Shown piece by piece: positions 1-11,880 of a DNA stretch of 64,000 bases. Source of the DNA: Parietaria judaica. Taxonomy: Eukaryota; Streptophyta; Magnoliopsida; Rosales; Urticaceae. Under the pieces are notes generated by a model. The model was not told the origin of the DNA. It saw only the letters and a list, made by a program, of their open reading frames with translations, and searched no databases. The position numbers were made by a program, and so were the translations under genes. Location of the stretch: the NCBI GenBank assembly GCA_954871525.1, contig OX940870.1, positions 13,609,501 to 13,673,500 of the forward strand, written 5' to 3'. Numbering within the stretch: position 1 is the first letter of the stretch; the number at the start of each line of letters is the position of its first letter.

Positions 1-1944
1 AGAATTCCCATTTGTAATATTGCTCTACCGTGATTGGCTTATCACGACGTCTTCCTTTTTTAGGAACGTGAAGAGCAGAAAAATTAGGGAATTCCAGACA
101 CTTTTTCACAAAATTTTCGCACATCTTGAGTTAACTTCTCCCATCCGTCATCTCTTCCCTTTCGAAGAAGTCTTTTTGTTGTCGATACAAGTCTCATTGC
201 ATTCAAGATATCTTGGTTTTTAACTTGCAAAGCTTAACACAATTTATCGGAGATCGCCACAATTAACTTCATAATATGCAAGATGAAAACAAACTCAAAC
301 GAAATTAGATCATCATATGCAATTTCTCCATCGGCTTTTTTAGAAGTAGTTTCTCCATCATGCATAATGTTCAAGAAAACTTCACTAGTAGCGCTATACA
401 TGGTAAGCAAACTATCAATCGATTTCAAATGAGAACTCCAACGAGTATCACCTGGTCGAGCTAGAGAACCGGCTTCGTTTAGGCCACTTCCACTCTCAAG
501 CTCCCTAATATCAAGTAAGAACTCAACATTTGAAGCATGAGCGGCTTTGAGTCGGTCACTTCGCTTGCACGATCCACTTGCAACATTGATAATGAAATTT
601 AACTTTCTGAAAAAGTTATGGACACAGATTACCTCATTAGCTGAACCAACTAATGCCAACTGCAAGCGATGAGTGAAACAATGAACAAAGTAGGCTTGTG
701 GACATTCTTTTAGTACTAAAGCTTGCAAACCATTAAATTCCCCATGCATATTGCTCGCACCATCGTAACCTTGCTCTCTAATAGATTTAACTTCAAGACT
801 ATACTGAGAAAGTAGCAAAAATATATTGTCTCTCAAAGTCGGTGCCTTAGTGTCCGTCACATGTATTAACCCGAAAAAGCGCTCTTTAACGTAGCCTTCT
901 TTGTCAACAAATCTCAACACGATCGACATTTTCTCCCTCTTAGAGTCATCTCAAGATTCATCAACTAATAAACAATACTTCGCATCACCAATCTCTTCGC
1001 GGATCTCATTCTTCACTTTATTTGCCAAAACATGCAAGATTTCTTTTTGCACTTTTGGTGACGTATATAATGCGTTTTGTGGCGCATTCTTCAAAACCGC
1101 GGCAATTTGGTTGTTACATTCGCCAATTAAACTTATCAATTCTAAAAAGTTTCCGCGATTCAATGACGTCTCTGACTCATCATGACCTCTAAGAGCACAA
1201 AGTTATCTGTAAAATTAAAAACACAAAGTTAGAGGTTATTTAGTAATTACATATTGATAATTAATAATACATTGAAGAAATTAGAAAAAATAATACCTAA
1301 CTGCCTTGATTATAGTTGTCAAACGGAGTCGATTATCAATTATTAGTTGATCTTCAATTTTCTGGAGTTTATTCGCTATATGACATCCTTGATTCATAAG
1401 ATCCGCGCAAGCTTTTTCAGCATTTCGATGACTTGAATTTGCGGATGTTCCAATATGTTTCGAAAATGCACATCGAAGTTCTTTCACCTTATTCCATGAT
1501 TGGAAACCATCAACAATGAATGCCTTTGCAAACTTTCCATCAACGGTTCCAAATAATAAGCACAAGACAATATACGCGATTTTTTTATATAGAATATTCC
1601 AACCAAGATGGAAAAGATTGATACCAAGATGCTTGGAAACTTCTTGACTTCTTGGTTGTTTCAGGAAAAGTCGTGATGGGTTGAAAAGGACCGAGCTTTA
1701 TATATTTTCTCCGAACTTCGTCGCAGATTTGAGGAGGATAGCTCAATATTTGTCGTCGTTTTCCCGGATCACGTTCCACATTGTCAATATCAAACTCTTC
1801 TTCCACTGGTGGAATCAAGTTCGTATTTGGTTCAGTTTCATTTCTTCTTTTCTTTGGATCACGGTCTTCAAAATGAGAATCACTATCGATCGTGGTTGCT
1901 ACACTTTTTCTTTTAAAAAATCCATCAAGTGTTTGCGTCTTCAT
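1..1944 (-). pseudogene. Decayed hAT-type transposase, TTF zinc finger / DUF4371 (ZMYM1-like) family
   Basis: Relic of the plant family annotated as zinc finger MYM-type protein 1-like, a domesticated-looking but usually transposon-borne hAT transposase. Reading on the minus strand, the N-terminal part (1944-1585) begins MKTQTLDGFFKRK and is followed by a charged linker. The TTF-type zinc-finger part is at 1565-1281. The DUF4371 part is at 1163-951 (ending LLVDES) and continues at 929-234 with the family motif REQGYDGASNMHG, CFTHRLQLALV and ARPGDTRWSSH. Sequence below 234 still resembles the downstream part in a broken frame. It is dead: a frameshift lies near 1565-1585, an in-frame stop follows the AVR codons at the apparent intron 1289-1196 junction, and a TGA replaces the residue after VDES near 950. 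The C-terminal dimerisation region would lie left of the window. Confidence 0.8.
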
Positions 1945-2759
1945 CTAAAAATTGTATAAACAAAGTAACAAATTGAAAATAAGCTTAATGAATGTCTTTG
2001 ATGCAGAACATTTTATAACAAATTTAAATAACCATATGTGATACACGTATTTATTATATGTATTGAAATTTGTGATTAATTTTGCTTGACAGAGAGAACA
2101 TAACAAACAAGAATAATATATGTGATGTGAGAATCTGATCTATAAAATAAATTATTTACAAAACGTTAGATGAATAAATTTTTCAATCACTCTGATCATA
2201 TGTCCATGTACAAGAGCAAGCCAAGAACATTACAGAAGGAAAATTAAACCATAAATACAAAAACAAAAAAAACACCTTTTGAGACTGGTTTTTCTTTGAA
2301 AAATCGACCGCGAGATTCTTTCTCAAACCGATACCCTTCGTATATCCTGTAGAATCAAAAGAAAGAACACTCTATTAACAAACTACTTTTCAAAAATCAG
2401 AGATTCTATTTATAAATTTTTATATAAAGAGAGAGAAAGAAAGAGAGAGAGAGTAGATTAGAGAGAACCTGAGCGACAGAGCGAGGGAGACTGACTAGAG
2501 CTTTGGAGATGGGAGACTAGCTGGAAATTTTAGGGAAAGGAGTTGAAGCCATGAAGGAGAAGGAGAGATTACAGAGGACGAGCGGGAAGTTTTTGGAGAA
2601 GGGGGAAATTGGGCCAAGGCTTTACTGGGGTGGTTTGGGCTTTTATTTGGGGGTGGTTTATGTAAATAAAGTTATAGTACTTTGGTCCTATTAGTGCAAT
2701 TTTCAAAACTTTAGGGGTGGTTTCAACTACCCCAACCCTTACACATATATCCGCCCCTG
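1..2759 (-). mobile_element. hAT element, 5' part (continues left of the window)
   Basis: The minus-strand transposase relic is preceded by about 800 bases of leader that end in ATCCGCCCCTG at 2749-2759. On the minus strand this reads CAGGGGCGGAT, a terminal inverted repeat typical of plant hAT elements carrying DUF4371 transposases. The other end and therefore the 8-bp target duplication are outside the window. The leader holds a GA-rich tract at 2426-2462. Confidence 0.65.
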
Positions 2760-3381
2760 ATAATAATAATAATAATAAAATTAATTTTTTGCAACTTTAG
2801 TTTTCATTTAATTTTAAACTATATTTCCTTTAAGACTTACTTTGGCCTGTTAGTCGTCACCTGAGGGGCTATATGTCAATTTTGTTTCTGTCTACCTTAT
2901 AGGTATATTCACGTAAATTAGTTGGATTAATCTTGTATTTACATGTGAAAGCGAAATCCGAATAGTAGATGTTTTAGTGACGAAGATGTCGAAAACTCAT
3001 ATAGCATAATGTTTAGAATTTCATGTTAAAAAGATAAAAAATAACTTATCCATGTTTATAACGTCGTAAATGATATCATAATTGATTACGCTCAAACAAG
3101 TAATAGTTTTACCCTAGAACGATTGAAAAGGGACTTACCAATGATTTCGAAATATATCATTGTGAAAAATGATTGAAAATTATAAAAGAAAATACAAAAT
3201 GGACTCCTTTTAATTAACACCTGTATAGATGCAAAATTATATATGTATATACATATACACGACACTAATGATGACGGGCCCTTCTCATTTTTCATTATCA
3301 AGACCTTGGAAGTTTTCGATCCTATATTCTTCTTCTCTTCCTCCTTCTCCACACACTAATGCATACCAACAAAGCTCTCCA

Positions 3382-3504
3382 ATGAAAGTCTTGTGTTTTT
3401 TTCTTTATCTCACGGTGGTCTGTAAGGGAGCCCTAGGCTACCGCCTTACTCCCAATGATTCATGGCCGTCTATGGGAATCGTACAGGGTATATTAAAGAA
3501 TTAA
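3382..3504 (+). CDS. Candidate first exon or short secreted peptide with signal peptide
   Basis: Forty codons that begin with a clear secretory signal: MKVLCFFLYLTVVCKGALG, with a hydrophobic core and small residues before a probable cleavage site, then a short polar tail. An in-frame ATG exists upstream at 3229, but the residues it would add look like untranslated leader, so the 3382 start is preferred. A GT at about 3487 could be a splice donor, which would make this exon 1 of a longer gene, but no second exon was found before the copia relic at 3696. A TATA-like run lies at 3240-3257. I do not recognise the family. It could also be a gene cut off by transposon insertion or a chance open frame. 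Confidence 0.3.
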   Translation: MKVLCFFLYLTVVCKGALGYRLTPNDSWPSMGIVQGILKN

Positions 3505-3695
3505 TAATGCTTCTTATTAATGTATATAATATCTATAAGGACATAATTTTAGTCCTTTTACGTATTTAGTCATTGTTATTTACTCCACAATATTGTCAAC
3601 GAAGTGTTTATTCTTCTCCCATTGCAAACTCTAGCTCTCTGCTCCCATCATCTCTTATTCTCTCCAAAATTCATTATTCCTTCTTAAAGTTAACA

Positions 3696-4015
3696 TGTTA
3701 TCAAATCATGTTATTGATATTTGAATTGAAGTTAGTTTGAAGATTGATACAAATTTGGAGAAGTTTTGAAGAACCCAAACTGTTTCGCACTTTCTCTTGG
3801 AGCTTTAGAAATGTTGCATTTTCTCTCGCCGTAACCGGTGAATCGGCAAAAAATTTTTGGATCATGCTCGTGACATCTAAAGGTTTGAAAAAAGGATTGG
3901 AAAAAGTTATATTTCCCATTGAATGAATTGGGTATAAACAACCCTAATTACAAGAAAGTAACTTGTGGCAAAGTACCGCAAGAGTTAAACTAGAACAACT
4001 ATACATTATTCTACA
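3696..4015 (-). repeat. Probable 3' LTR of the copia relic
   Basis: Bounded by TGTTATC at 3696 and CTACA at 4015 in plus-strand reading, giving a 320-bp TG...CA unit. Immediately next to it at 4016-4028 the minus strand reads CATCTTGAGGGGGAG, a classic purine-rich tract that primes plus-strand synthesis just before a 3' LTR. No second copy of this LTR was found, so the boundaries rest on the tract and the terminal dinucleotides only. Confidence 0.5.
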
Positions 4016-4022
4016 CTCCCCC

Positions 4023-5791
4023 TCAAGATGGGTAGTATATGTTATACAACCCAAGATTGGAACTTAGATCATCAAAAGAGCACCGAGGTAGAGCCTTGGT
4101 GAGGATATATGAAATCTGAAGTTTGGACTGAATGTAGCCCAAGTCGACGATGCCTCCGTTGACCTTCTCCGAAATAAAGTGTTTATCTATTTCAATGTGC
4201 TTTGTTCGGTCGTGGTGAACAGGATTCTTGGCGATTATGATTGCGGATTGACTATCACTGAACATCTTGATAGCCTTAGGTTGATCCATCCTCAGCTCCT
4301 TCAAGAGCTTCTGGATCCACATTCCCTCGCACATGCCTAATGCAAGGGCACAATACTCGAACCCTGCACTACTACGGGATACAACCGATTGCTTCTTGCT
4401 TCTCCAAGTAACGAGGTTTCCCCATACATATGAACAATAACATGAGGTTGATCTTCGATCAGTGGCTTCTCCAGCCCAACTAGCATCGGTGAAGATCTCG
4501 ACCTCACGGTTCTCTAATTTCTTGAACAATAAGCCATGATCGGGGGTAGACTTTAGATACCTCAAAATTCGGGTCACGACTTCCATATGGTCCTCGTTTG
4601 GGTTGTTCATGTGTTGACTCACAACACTGACAGAGTAGGCGATGTCCGGACGTGTGTGTGAGAGATAAATGAGCTTCCCGACAAGTCTCAGATATCTCCC
4701 TTTGTCGACAGGGGCACTTTCGGCGGAATATGAGAACTTCTTGTTCAGGTCTATTGAAGTTCGACCGGCTTGCAACCAAGAAGACCGGTTTCTTGAAGTA
4801 AGTCAAGTACATACTTCCTCTGGGAGATAGCAATTCCTTGATCTGATCTTGCTACTTCCATGCCCAAGAAGTATCTCATAGTTCCGAGATCTTTAATCTC
4901 GAATTGAGTTGCAAGTACGTGCTTTAGTTTTAATGATTTCCTCTGAGTCATTACCGGTTAGGATGGTGTTGTCAACATACACAATGAGGATAACCTTCTT
5001 CCCATTGTTGTTCTGCTTGACGAAAAGAGTATGATCGGCTTGACACTGGAGGTATCCGTTGGAGGTAACGGCCTTGGTGAATTTCTCGAACCAGGCACGA
5101 GGGGACTGTTTCAAGCCATACAACGCCTTCTTCAGTTTGCACACGAAGTGCTTCTTGGAGTTTTGTCCATTCTAGGAGGAATGTTCATATACACTTCCTC
5201 TTCAAGATCACCATTTAGGAAAGCATTCTTGAAATCAAGTTGATAGAGTGGCCAATCGAGGTTTATGGCGAGTGAGATAAGGACTCTCACCGTATTCAGC
5301 TAGGCTATAGGAGCAAATGTTTCTTGAAAGTCGATGCCTTGAGTTTGAGTGAACCCCTTTACAACGAGTCTTGCCTTAACTCTTTCAACACTCCCAGCTG
5401 ATCTATACTTGATTGTGAACACTCATTTACAGCCAACAGGGCGTTTTTCATGTGGAAACTCGGTAATGTTCCATGTTCCATTACTTTCCAGAGCCCGAAT
5501 TTCCTCTTCTACCGCATGTTTCCACGCAGGAATTTGAAGAGCTTCATCAATGGAGCTAGGAACCTGTCTTTTGTCAAGATTAGAAACAAACGCTCTGAAT
5601 AATGGATGTAATTGGTTGTGCGAAACATAGCGTTCAATGGGATATTCGGTGTGACCATGAACTCCTTTCCTCCGGATACCCTTACGAAGAGCAAATGGGA
5701 GTTCAGAGTCATCAATCACAGGTCCCGACCGTTCCAAACCTGAGGAGTCAGATGAAACAGATTTACATAAAATGAAGCAAATGAAAACCAA
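4023..5791 (-). pseudogene. Ty1/copia pol relic: reverse transcriptase and RNase H
   Basis: The 3' half of a copia polyprotein. The linker and start of reverse transcriptase are at 5791-5423 (YPIERYVSHNQLHPLF, then ALESNGTWNI). The palm is at 5144-4893 with ALYGLKQSPRAWFEKF and a YVDN box, where active enzymes have YVDD. The RNase H part is at 4775-4023 with FTDASWAG, an SSAGFEY segment where active copies usually have SSAEAEY, and FSDSQSAI. At least two frameshifts (near 4950 and 4770) and the altered catalytic box show it is inactive. Gag, protease, integrase and the 5' LTR are missing, so the element is 5'-truncated. It lies in reverse relative to the intact copia element at 24.3 kb and is from a different lineage. 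Confidence 0.85.
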
Positions 5792-5799
5792 GTTTATAA

Positions 5800-7014
5800 A
5801 TAAAAATTCAAAATAAATAATGTTTAATAGGAAAATAAGTTTTAGATTTTAATCTTTAAAATAGGGAATATTAAACGTGATTTATTAAAATTAAAAGAAA
5901 AAAATAATTAATAGGGAAAATTTGTTTTTATTTATTTAGTTTGCTACATTTTAGGAAAATAATTATTTTGATTTTAATTTAAAAAAAAAGAATTACAATT
6001 AAATGTGATTTAAAAATTAGAAGGGCAATTCAGTCCATATTTCAATATGTTGGTGGTTATGATTTTCATAATTAGAAATAGTCATTTTTTTAAAACCTTG
6101 AGCAACAAATGGGTATTTGCCTCATTTACCCTAGTTTGTATTGGATTTCATTTATACGTTCCCCTAAAAGATGTAAATGATTATTTTCATATCGACCTAT
6201 AAAAATACAACCCGTTTTGGTTTGTGAAAAGTCCACTTAATTCGACCCGTAAATGCCAACTAAATTCAACTCGTAAAAGCCCGTCCTGCCCCATGACATT
6301 GTGAGTTCGGGTTCGTGGGCGGGGTTGGCCTTGATGGCTCTTCCAAAACCCGCTCCGCCCCGCACCGCACAATGAACGGAGTAGGTCAAGCCCGCCACTT
6401 TTAACAAGCGGGCTTAAAGGGTTGGGGGCCGGAGCGGCCCACCCCGGCCTACTTGGCACTTCAAATTATGTCATTATTTATCATATTAATTCTTATGGAC
6501 CTGTTTAAGCTCAAACCCGCTCTTAAGGCATTATCCCTTTCAGTAACTACTTGAAGCTTAGAAATTTTAATAATGATTTTGGGATGTTCAGCATGAACAA
6601 AACTTAGGGCATGCTTTAACTAGCCCGTATATACCACCTTTCGACAGTAACCGACTCTTAAGTCGGAGTCATCTTGTTAATTTTATAAATGAATGAATCA
6701 AAATGTTAATCTTCAATTTACCAACTATTAACGGAGCACCCAAATAAACAAAACGAATTTTTTTTCCGCAAAATATATTTTGCCAATCAGTCTTCGCACT
6801 GATGTACTATTTAAATTTTTTAAATACATGTCCATTTTTTTGGGGTACTATTTGACCCATTAGTTTTCCTTAGATAAGGTCTTTTGTGAAGACTAATAAG
6901 AAAGTGAGATAAATAATCAAAACTAATTCGGATTTCCACTGTCTTACGCTTCTTTAAAACAATTTATCAAAAATCAGTTTAGACACTTTAGATTAATCGA
7001 TACACTAACACTAA
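5800..7014. other. AT-rich intergenic stretch with a GC-rich island
   Basis: No gene recognised. 5800-6180 is AT-rich. 6187-6530 is GC-rich and carries repeated CCCG/CGGG words, including a short palindromic GGCC-rich core at 6420-6450. Its reading frames look like compositional accidents. It may be a transposon relic, but no ends were found. Confidence 0.4.
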
Positions 7015-7023
7015 TAAACTTTA

Positions 7024-7968
7024 GGGTAAACTACGGCTAAAATACCCAATGTTTCAATTTTTTTTAATTATGTACCTAAAGTTTTTTTTTGGTGGCTATA
7101 ATACCCAAAGTTTATTCCGTTAACGCCAAACGAACCCGCCGTTAAATCTCCGTTATTTTTCCCGCGGCTAAAATACCCAATGTTTCATTTTTTTTAATTA
7201 TGTACCCAAAGTTTTTTTTTGGTGGCTATAATACCCAAAGTTTATTCTGTTAACGCCAAATGTACCCACCGTTAAATTTCCGTTATTTCGCCCCCGTGGC
7301 ACATATTTTTTTTAATAGGGTTTAGGGTTTCATATAAAATTTATAATATTGTTTATAAATATTTATAAAAATAACATTTATATACACATTTTATAGATTA
7401 TGTAATTTATAAATGTAATATATAATATATCTAGCATAAAGTTATTTTATATTTTATAATTTTATTTCAATCTATTAATTATGAATATTTACATGGAATG
7501 TTATTTATTATATTTTTTAACATATTTTATTATATAGTTATAATTGAACTTTACATGTTACATTTTATAAATTATATAATTTATAAATGTTAAATATAAA
7601 TTATCTACTTCAAGGTTTTAAATACCGTTTGCCGATGTCGTTTTGCACTTTTCATTTTATGGATATATTGCTTGTCGATTGGTATCTCATAGGTAAATCG
7701 ATGGATATGCCGGTGGGTATGTTTGGCGTTAACGGAATAAACTTTGGGTATTACAGCCACCAAAAAAAAAAACTTTGGGTACATAATTAAAAAAAATGGA
7801 AACATTGGGTATTTTAGCCGCAGTTTACCCTTATAATAACGGAGATTTAACGGCGGGTTCGTTTGGCGTTAACGAAATAAACTTTGGGTATTATAGCCAC
7901 CAAAAAAAAACTTTGGGTACATAATTAAAAAAATTTGAAACATTAGGTATTTTAGCCGCAGTTTACCC
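7024..7968. mobile_element. Mutator-type foldback element with 9-bp target duplication
   Basis: Ends read GGGTAAACTACGGCTAAAAT on the left and, as reverse complement, GGGTAAACTGCGGCTAAAAT on the right. The element is flanked by identical 9-bp copies TAAACTTTA at 7015-7023 and 7969-7977. Each arm contains two diverged copies of a unit with AATACCCAAAGTTTATT and a GTTAACGCCAAA segment, so the inverted repeat is itself tandem. A 9-bp duplication points to the Mutator superfamily. No transposase is encoded. A fragment of the CAAGGTTT-ended repeat family sits inside at about 7611-7730. Confidence 0.85.
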
Positions 7969-7977
7969 TAAACTTTA

Positions 7978-8638
7978 TGATAAAGACTTCAGATAATTTA
8001 CCTTTGAAATAATAACAACAAAAAAGCTACATAGAAGCGAGCTACCTTTATATATATAGACTATTTTTTTAGACCATCCAACAATTGAGATGGAATGAAA
8101 AGTTTTTTATTGTGAAATAATGCAGAGTAGGAGAAATGTCATAATATTATAGACTAAAAGTTTTATGTATTGCTGGTGTAAAGAATTATGTATATACTCG
8201 ATTAAAGAACTAGCAACTAGTTTATTCCAATTTTTTTTTTTTTAGGGAAACATAAATAAACAAATGGAAATGGTACGTATACGTGCTGCATGGACGATCA
8301 AGATCTGTATTATTTTTTTCAATTCATCCATCCTGCAACTCATATTAAATTTGCATGATAATATTATCAATTACACTCCACACACACATATTACATATAT
8401 ATATATATATATAAATAAATAAATTAAGACCCCTATTATTTTTTTCGAGTTTGCGAGGCATGTGTTGTGGCCATGGCTTCATTGCAAAGTGTGTCGATTA
8501 GGGCAGTGTTGTTCAATTAATGGGTCGTCCTTCGTTGCCTGTTTTCTTGTCTGTTCACACCACACACTGAGACACCTTACATGCCTCTCGGCTCCTCCTA
8601 TCCCAAGCACTATTATTTACAACTATGGCTCTGCCGAT

Positions 8639-8672
<34 letters not shown>

Positions 8673-9100
8673 TGTTATTTTGTTTTAGTATTTGCGATAA
8701 AAGTACATAAATTTAAGCTTGGATAGCGTGCTTACAATTATTATTTTCTCGGTAAGAAGATATAATGTTAAGAAAACAATAAGAATATAAGATGGTAATT
8801 TTCATTTTTCCATCCATCAAACTCTGTTGGAGTTAGCCCCTTATGACACGTGTCACTTTGATAAATTACTACTTATATTATTTGTATGAATGATTTAATA
8901 AATTGAAGGAGTGACGCGTGTCATTGGCTTATACATATTTTGATGGATGGAAGATAATCATCCCACTCTTCTTGTAATTCTATATTTTAAATTTGCAAAA
9001 AAAAAAAAATTATAATTAATGAACAACGTCCAAATTAACTTAAGTTGGTATTTTTTCCAACGTCCAAATAACAATTAATCGGCAAATCTCATGAAGTTCG
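7978..9100. other. AT-rich intergenic stretch
   Basis: No gene recognised. Contains AT dinucleotide runs at 8394-8412 and 8642-8669 and several A or T homopolymers. Confidence 0.5.
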
Positions 9101-9104
9101 TTAA

Positions 9105-9560
9105 ATATTGCGAGTTCCGTGGTCGAAATGTCGATCATTTCAAAAGACTATTCAGTTCGAAAGATCTCATATTTATAAAGAAGGTAATATAGTGACAAAT
9201 GCTTTAGTTAGTTTTGGGGCTCAGCTCGGGTTATCATTGATGGGCTTCCCACCCTGATTACATCGCTTCGTTTGTTAACGATGACACTTATATGTGAGAG
9301 AACTTTCGGTTTCATTTGTTCTTCTGCTCTTTCCATTTTTTTTAGTTTTAAACTTTCATATTAATGTTATTTTTATTTATATTATCATGAGCTTCATTTC
9401 TTACTTTGCGTTCTTTAATGCTAATCTCTTTGAACTCAGACGAAGCATCGTAAGATTATGGACTTCCAAAATAACAATTAGCATGTCAATAATTGATATT
9501 CGTGCATCGTGCTTATTTTGTCTCTTGTGTCTAAACACTTACTTTATCTTAGATCACTAA
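9105..9560 (+). pseudogene. LINE relic, 3' end of the RNase H region
   Basis: The frame around 9180-9250 reads EGNIVTNALVSFGAQLGLSL, which matches the end of the plant LINE RNase H domain (the EGN.VADALA.FGA pattern). The sequence after the stop, including CTTACTTTGCGTTCTTTAATG near 9400, has a clear counterpart in the relic at 59.4-59.7 kb. Only the tail of the element is present, consistent with 5' truncation during target-primed reverse transcription. The open frame at 9294-9560 is read out of this tail and is not taken as a gene. Confidence 0.6.
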
Positions 9561-11700
9561 ATTATTATAGTTAGAATTTTGTCTTGACTATATTAGATAT
9601 AGATAGAGAAGTAAATACCAAACACTCGTTAAACTCGTGCTAACGATAAATAATAAATTCAAACAAGAAATAATAATCAAGAAACGAAAATCAAATACTT
9701 TATCTTGGCATTACTTCTTTGAATTATATTAAAGAAGTAAAGAACTAACAAATTTAATCCGGTAAAAAATATCTCTTTATTTGCCTGCTAAATTTAGCAC
9801 CATTTTTCACACAAGCGAGCCAAGTCTTTAATTTTTTTCTGAAGGCTTAATTAAGCCATAAATCCAAAGCCAATTTATGATTTTTTTTTTCTTTCTTCTC
9901 GTTGACAATGTTGAGCGGTCAAGCTTGAGCAGCCAAGCAAATGAGTGAAGCAATTACTAGGAACTCTCCACGTAAGACATCATACACTTGCTAATAATTA
10001 TATATGTATTTAATTAACAATAATAACAAGGTACAAGAAATTCAATCCGATGGACCACTTCAATACTTAATGGCCCTTGCTATAAATTAATAATCTGAAG
10101 TAGCTAAATTTGGGAGGTAAAATTGACGAATTAATCTCTAAACGCTACATTGGTCCCACATTTTTTAAATAAATTAATACATAATATATCAATTAATTAA
10201 ATTATCTTTGTAACCAAGAAGAATATGAGACTTGGGATACCGGGTAAACAAGGTTGGTTTTTGCACTCAGTCAACGACACTTCTCTGATATCATCAATCA
10301 ATTATAGTTAAACTTAAAATGTTATATTTTTAATTTGCAAATCTCTTCACATGAGACTTAATTTGATGGATTTATTGGTTTTCAAAACCTTTAGAGTTCG
10401 ATGAATTTGATATATTTGAATATTTTTGTTATAAAAGATGGAAGCCCGACATCTCGTAATATAATCTCGAATCTCAACTAAATTGGTATCCAAAAACACA
10501 GTGTAAGATATGGGACTCTAAATAAGATAAATGAAAATACCACAGTTTAACCTAAGATCTCTATCAAATCACATTCAATAACGAAAAAACTAGCAAAAAT
10601 CTTAAGTTATCATTCTTACAAATATCATCACCAACGAAAGACGAAATAAGCTCTGAGTATGAAAAACTACCAATAACGATTCAAAGTTTGAAGTCCGAAT
10701 CTAGTAAGAGCGTGAGATTGAGCCTTGAATCGGTATATTTAAAGATAGGTATCAATTTATATTAACAATAATTAAACACCACAAAATAATGTCGAGGTTT
10801 TATTGAATAGGTTTCGTACCAACGCACAATAAAATCTCACTAGTAATACGACTCCTTCTGTTAAAAGACAATTTCAAGTGCTTTACTATGCTCGAGTCAT
10901 ATTCAAATAAAAGATAAGGATCAACCTGGTTTACAAATTACAATCAGTAAGACTTTTCTATAAATAGTATATTACTTTGCTTTGTAAAGAAAGCCTGTAC
11001 CTTTCCGTTTCACATTGACCAATTAACCGGAAATAGAAAAATAAAAGGCTACCAAATAATATATGATTATATTAAACCATAGTTATCCTCGTCTAAACAC
11101 TAGCCCCACGTGTGAGATAACAATCATTACATAAACTTCACAACATACTCGTGACAAATGAAAAAAATTGTAATAAAAAAGTCAATCATTAGATTTTAAT
11201 TCAAACATAAGCCCGCCGATTATTACGTTGAATAAAATCTCAAAATCCATTATATATATAAAGAGAGCAATTAGCAGGAATGTCCCCGAATTTTATAATT
11301 TAATACAATTTACCTTCTTAACTTTAATTTTTAGCATTAAAGACCTCTATATTTTTTATTTTTTTTCATTCTCCATGAGCATTTAAAAATGACAAAAACT
11401 AATAACTCATTCTCTTGCTTAACCATAAATGAATAATGTTATTCAAAAATAAAAAGTCTCACAAGACTAAAGATTAAAATACTCTAAAAAAGTTATAATA
11501 GTGTTGCTCGAATGATAAACTTTTTGAAGCTATAAGGTACACTGTTGCCAAAAATCATAATTCATGGGTCAAACGACAACCAAAAAGGCGAAATTCAAGG
11601 GTATTAATATCAATTACTCATAATTAAAAAAAATAATCGAAATACTAATTGCAACCACCGCAAGCTGTAATATTAATTACAAACCGGACTTGCGTAGGGT
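9561..11700. other. AT-rich intergenic stretch
   Basis: About 2.1 kb without a recognisable gene, RNA or element ends on either strand. Confidence 0.5.
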
Positions 11701-11800
11701 TTTGCTCAGTCCCACAGCTCTTTGTCTTTGACCATTAAAACAAACCCTTCTCTCTCTCTCTCTACAAATCTCGTCTCTTCTTGACATTGTCAAAATCAAA

Positions 11801-11810
11801 TCTATATAAA
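11801..11810 (+). promoter_or_regulatory. TATA box of the 14-1-1-like gene
   Basis: TCTATATAAA lies about 75 bp before the start codon at 11881. A CT-rich tract (11749-11764) precedes it, as is common in plant core promoters. Confidence 0.6.
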
Positions 11811-11880
11811 CTCATCTCCAAAGGACAATTTCCATTTCAATCACCCCAACAAAAAGGCCATAAACCTTTTCAAAGCTCCC

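Noticed and set aside
6187..6459. 90-codon minus-strand frame in the GC-rich island
   Set aside because: Pro/Gly/Arg-rich low-complexity reading of repeated CCCG words without a recognised domain.
7315..7330. AGGGTTTAGGGTTT, telomere-like repeat
   Set aside because: Only two units inside a foldback element; too short to be an interstitial telomere array and common in plant DNA.
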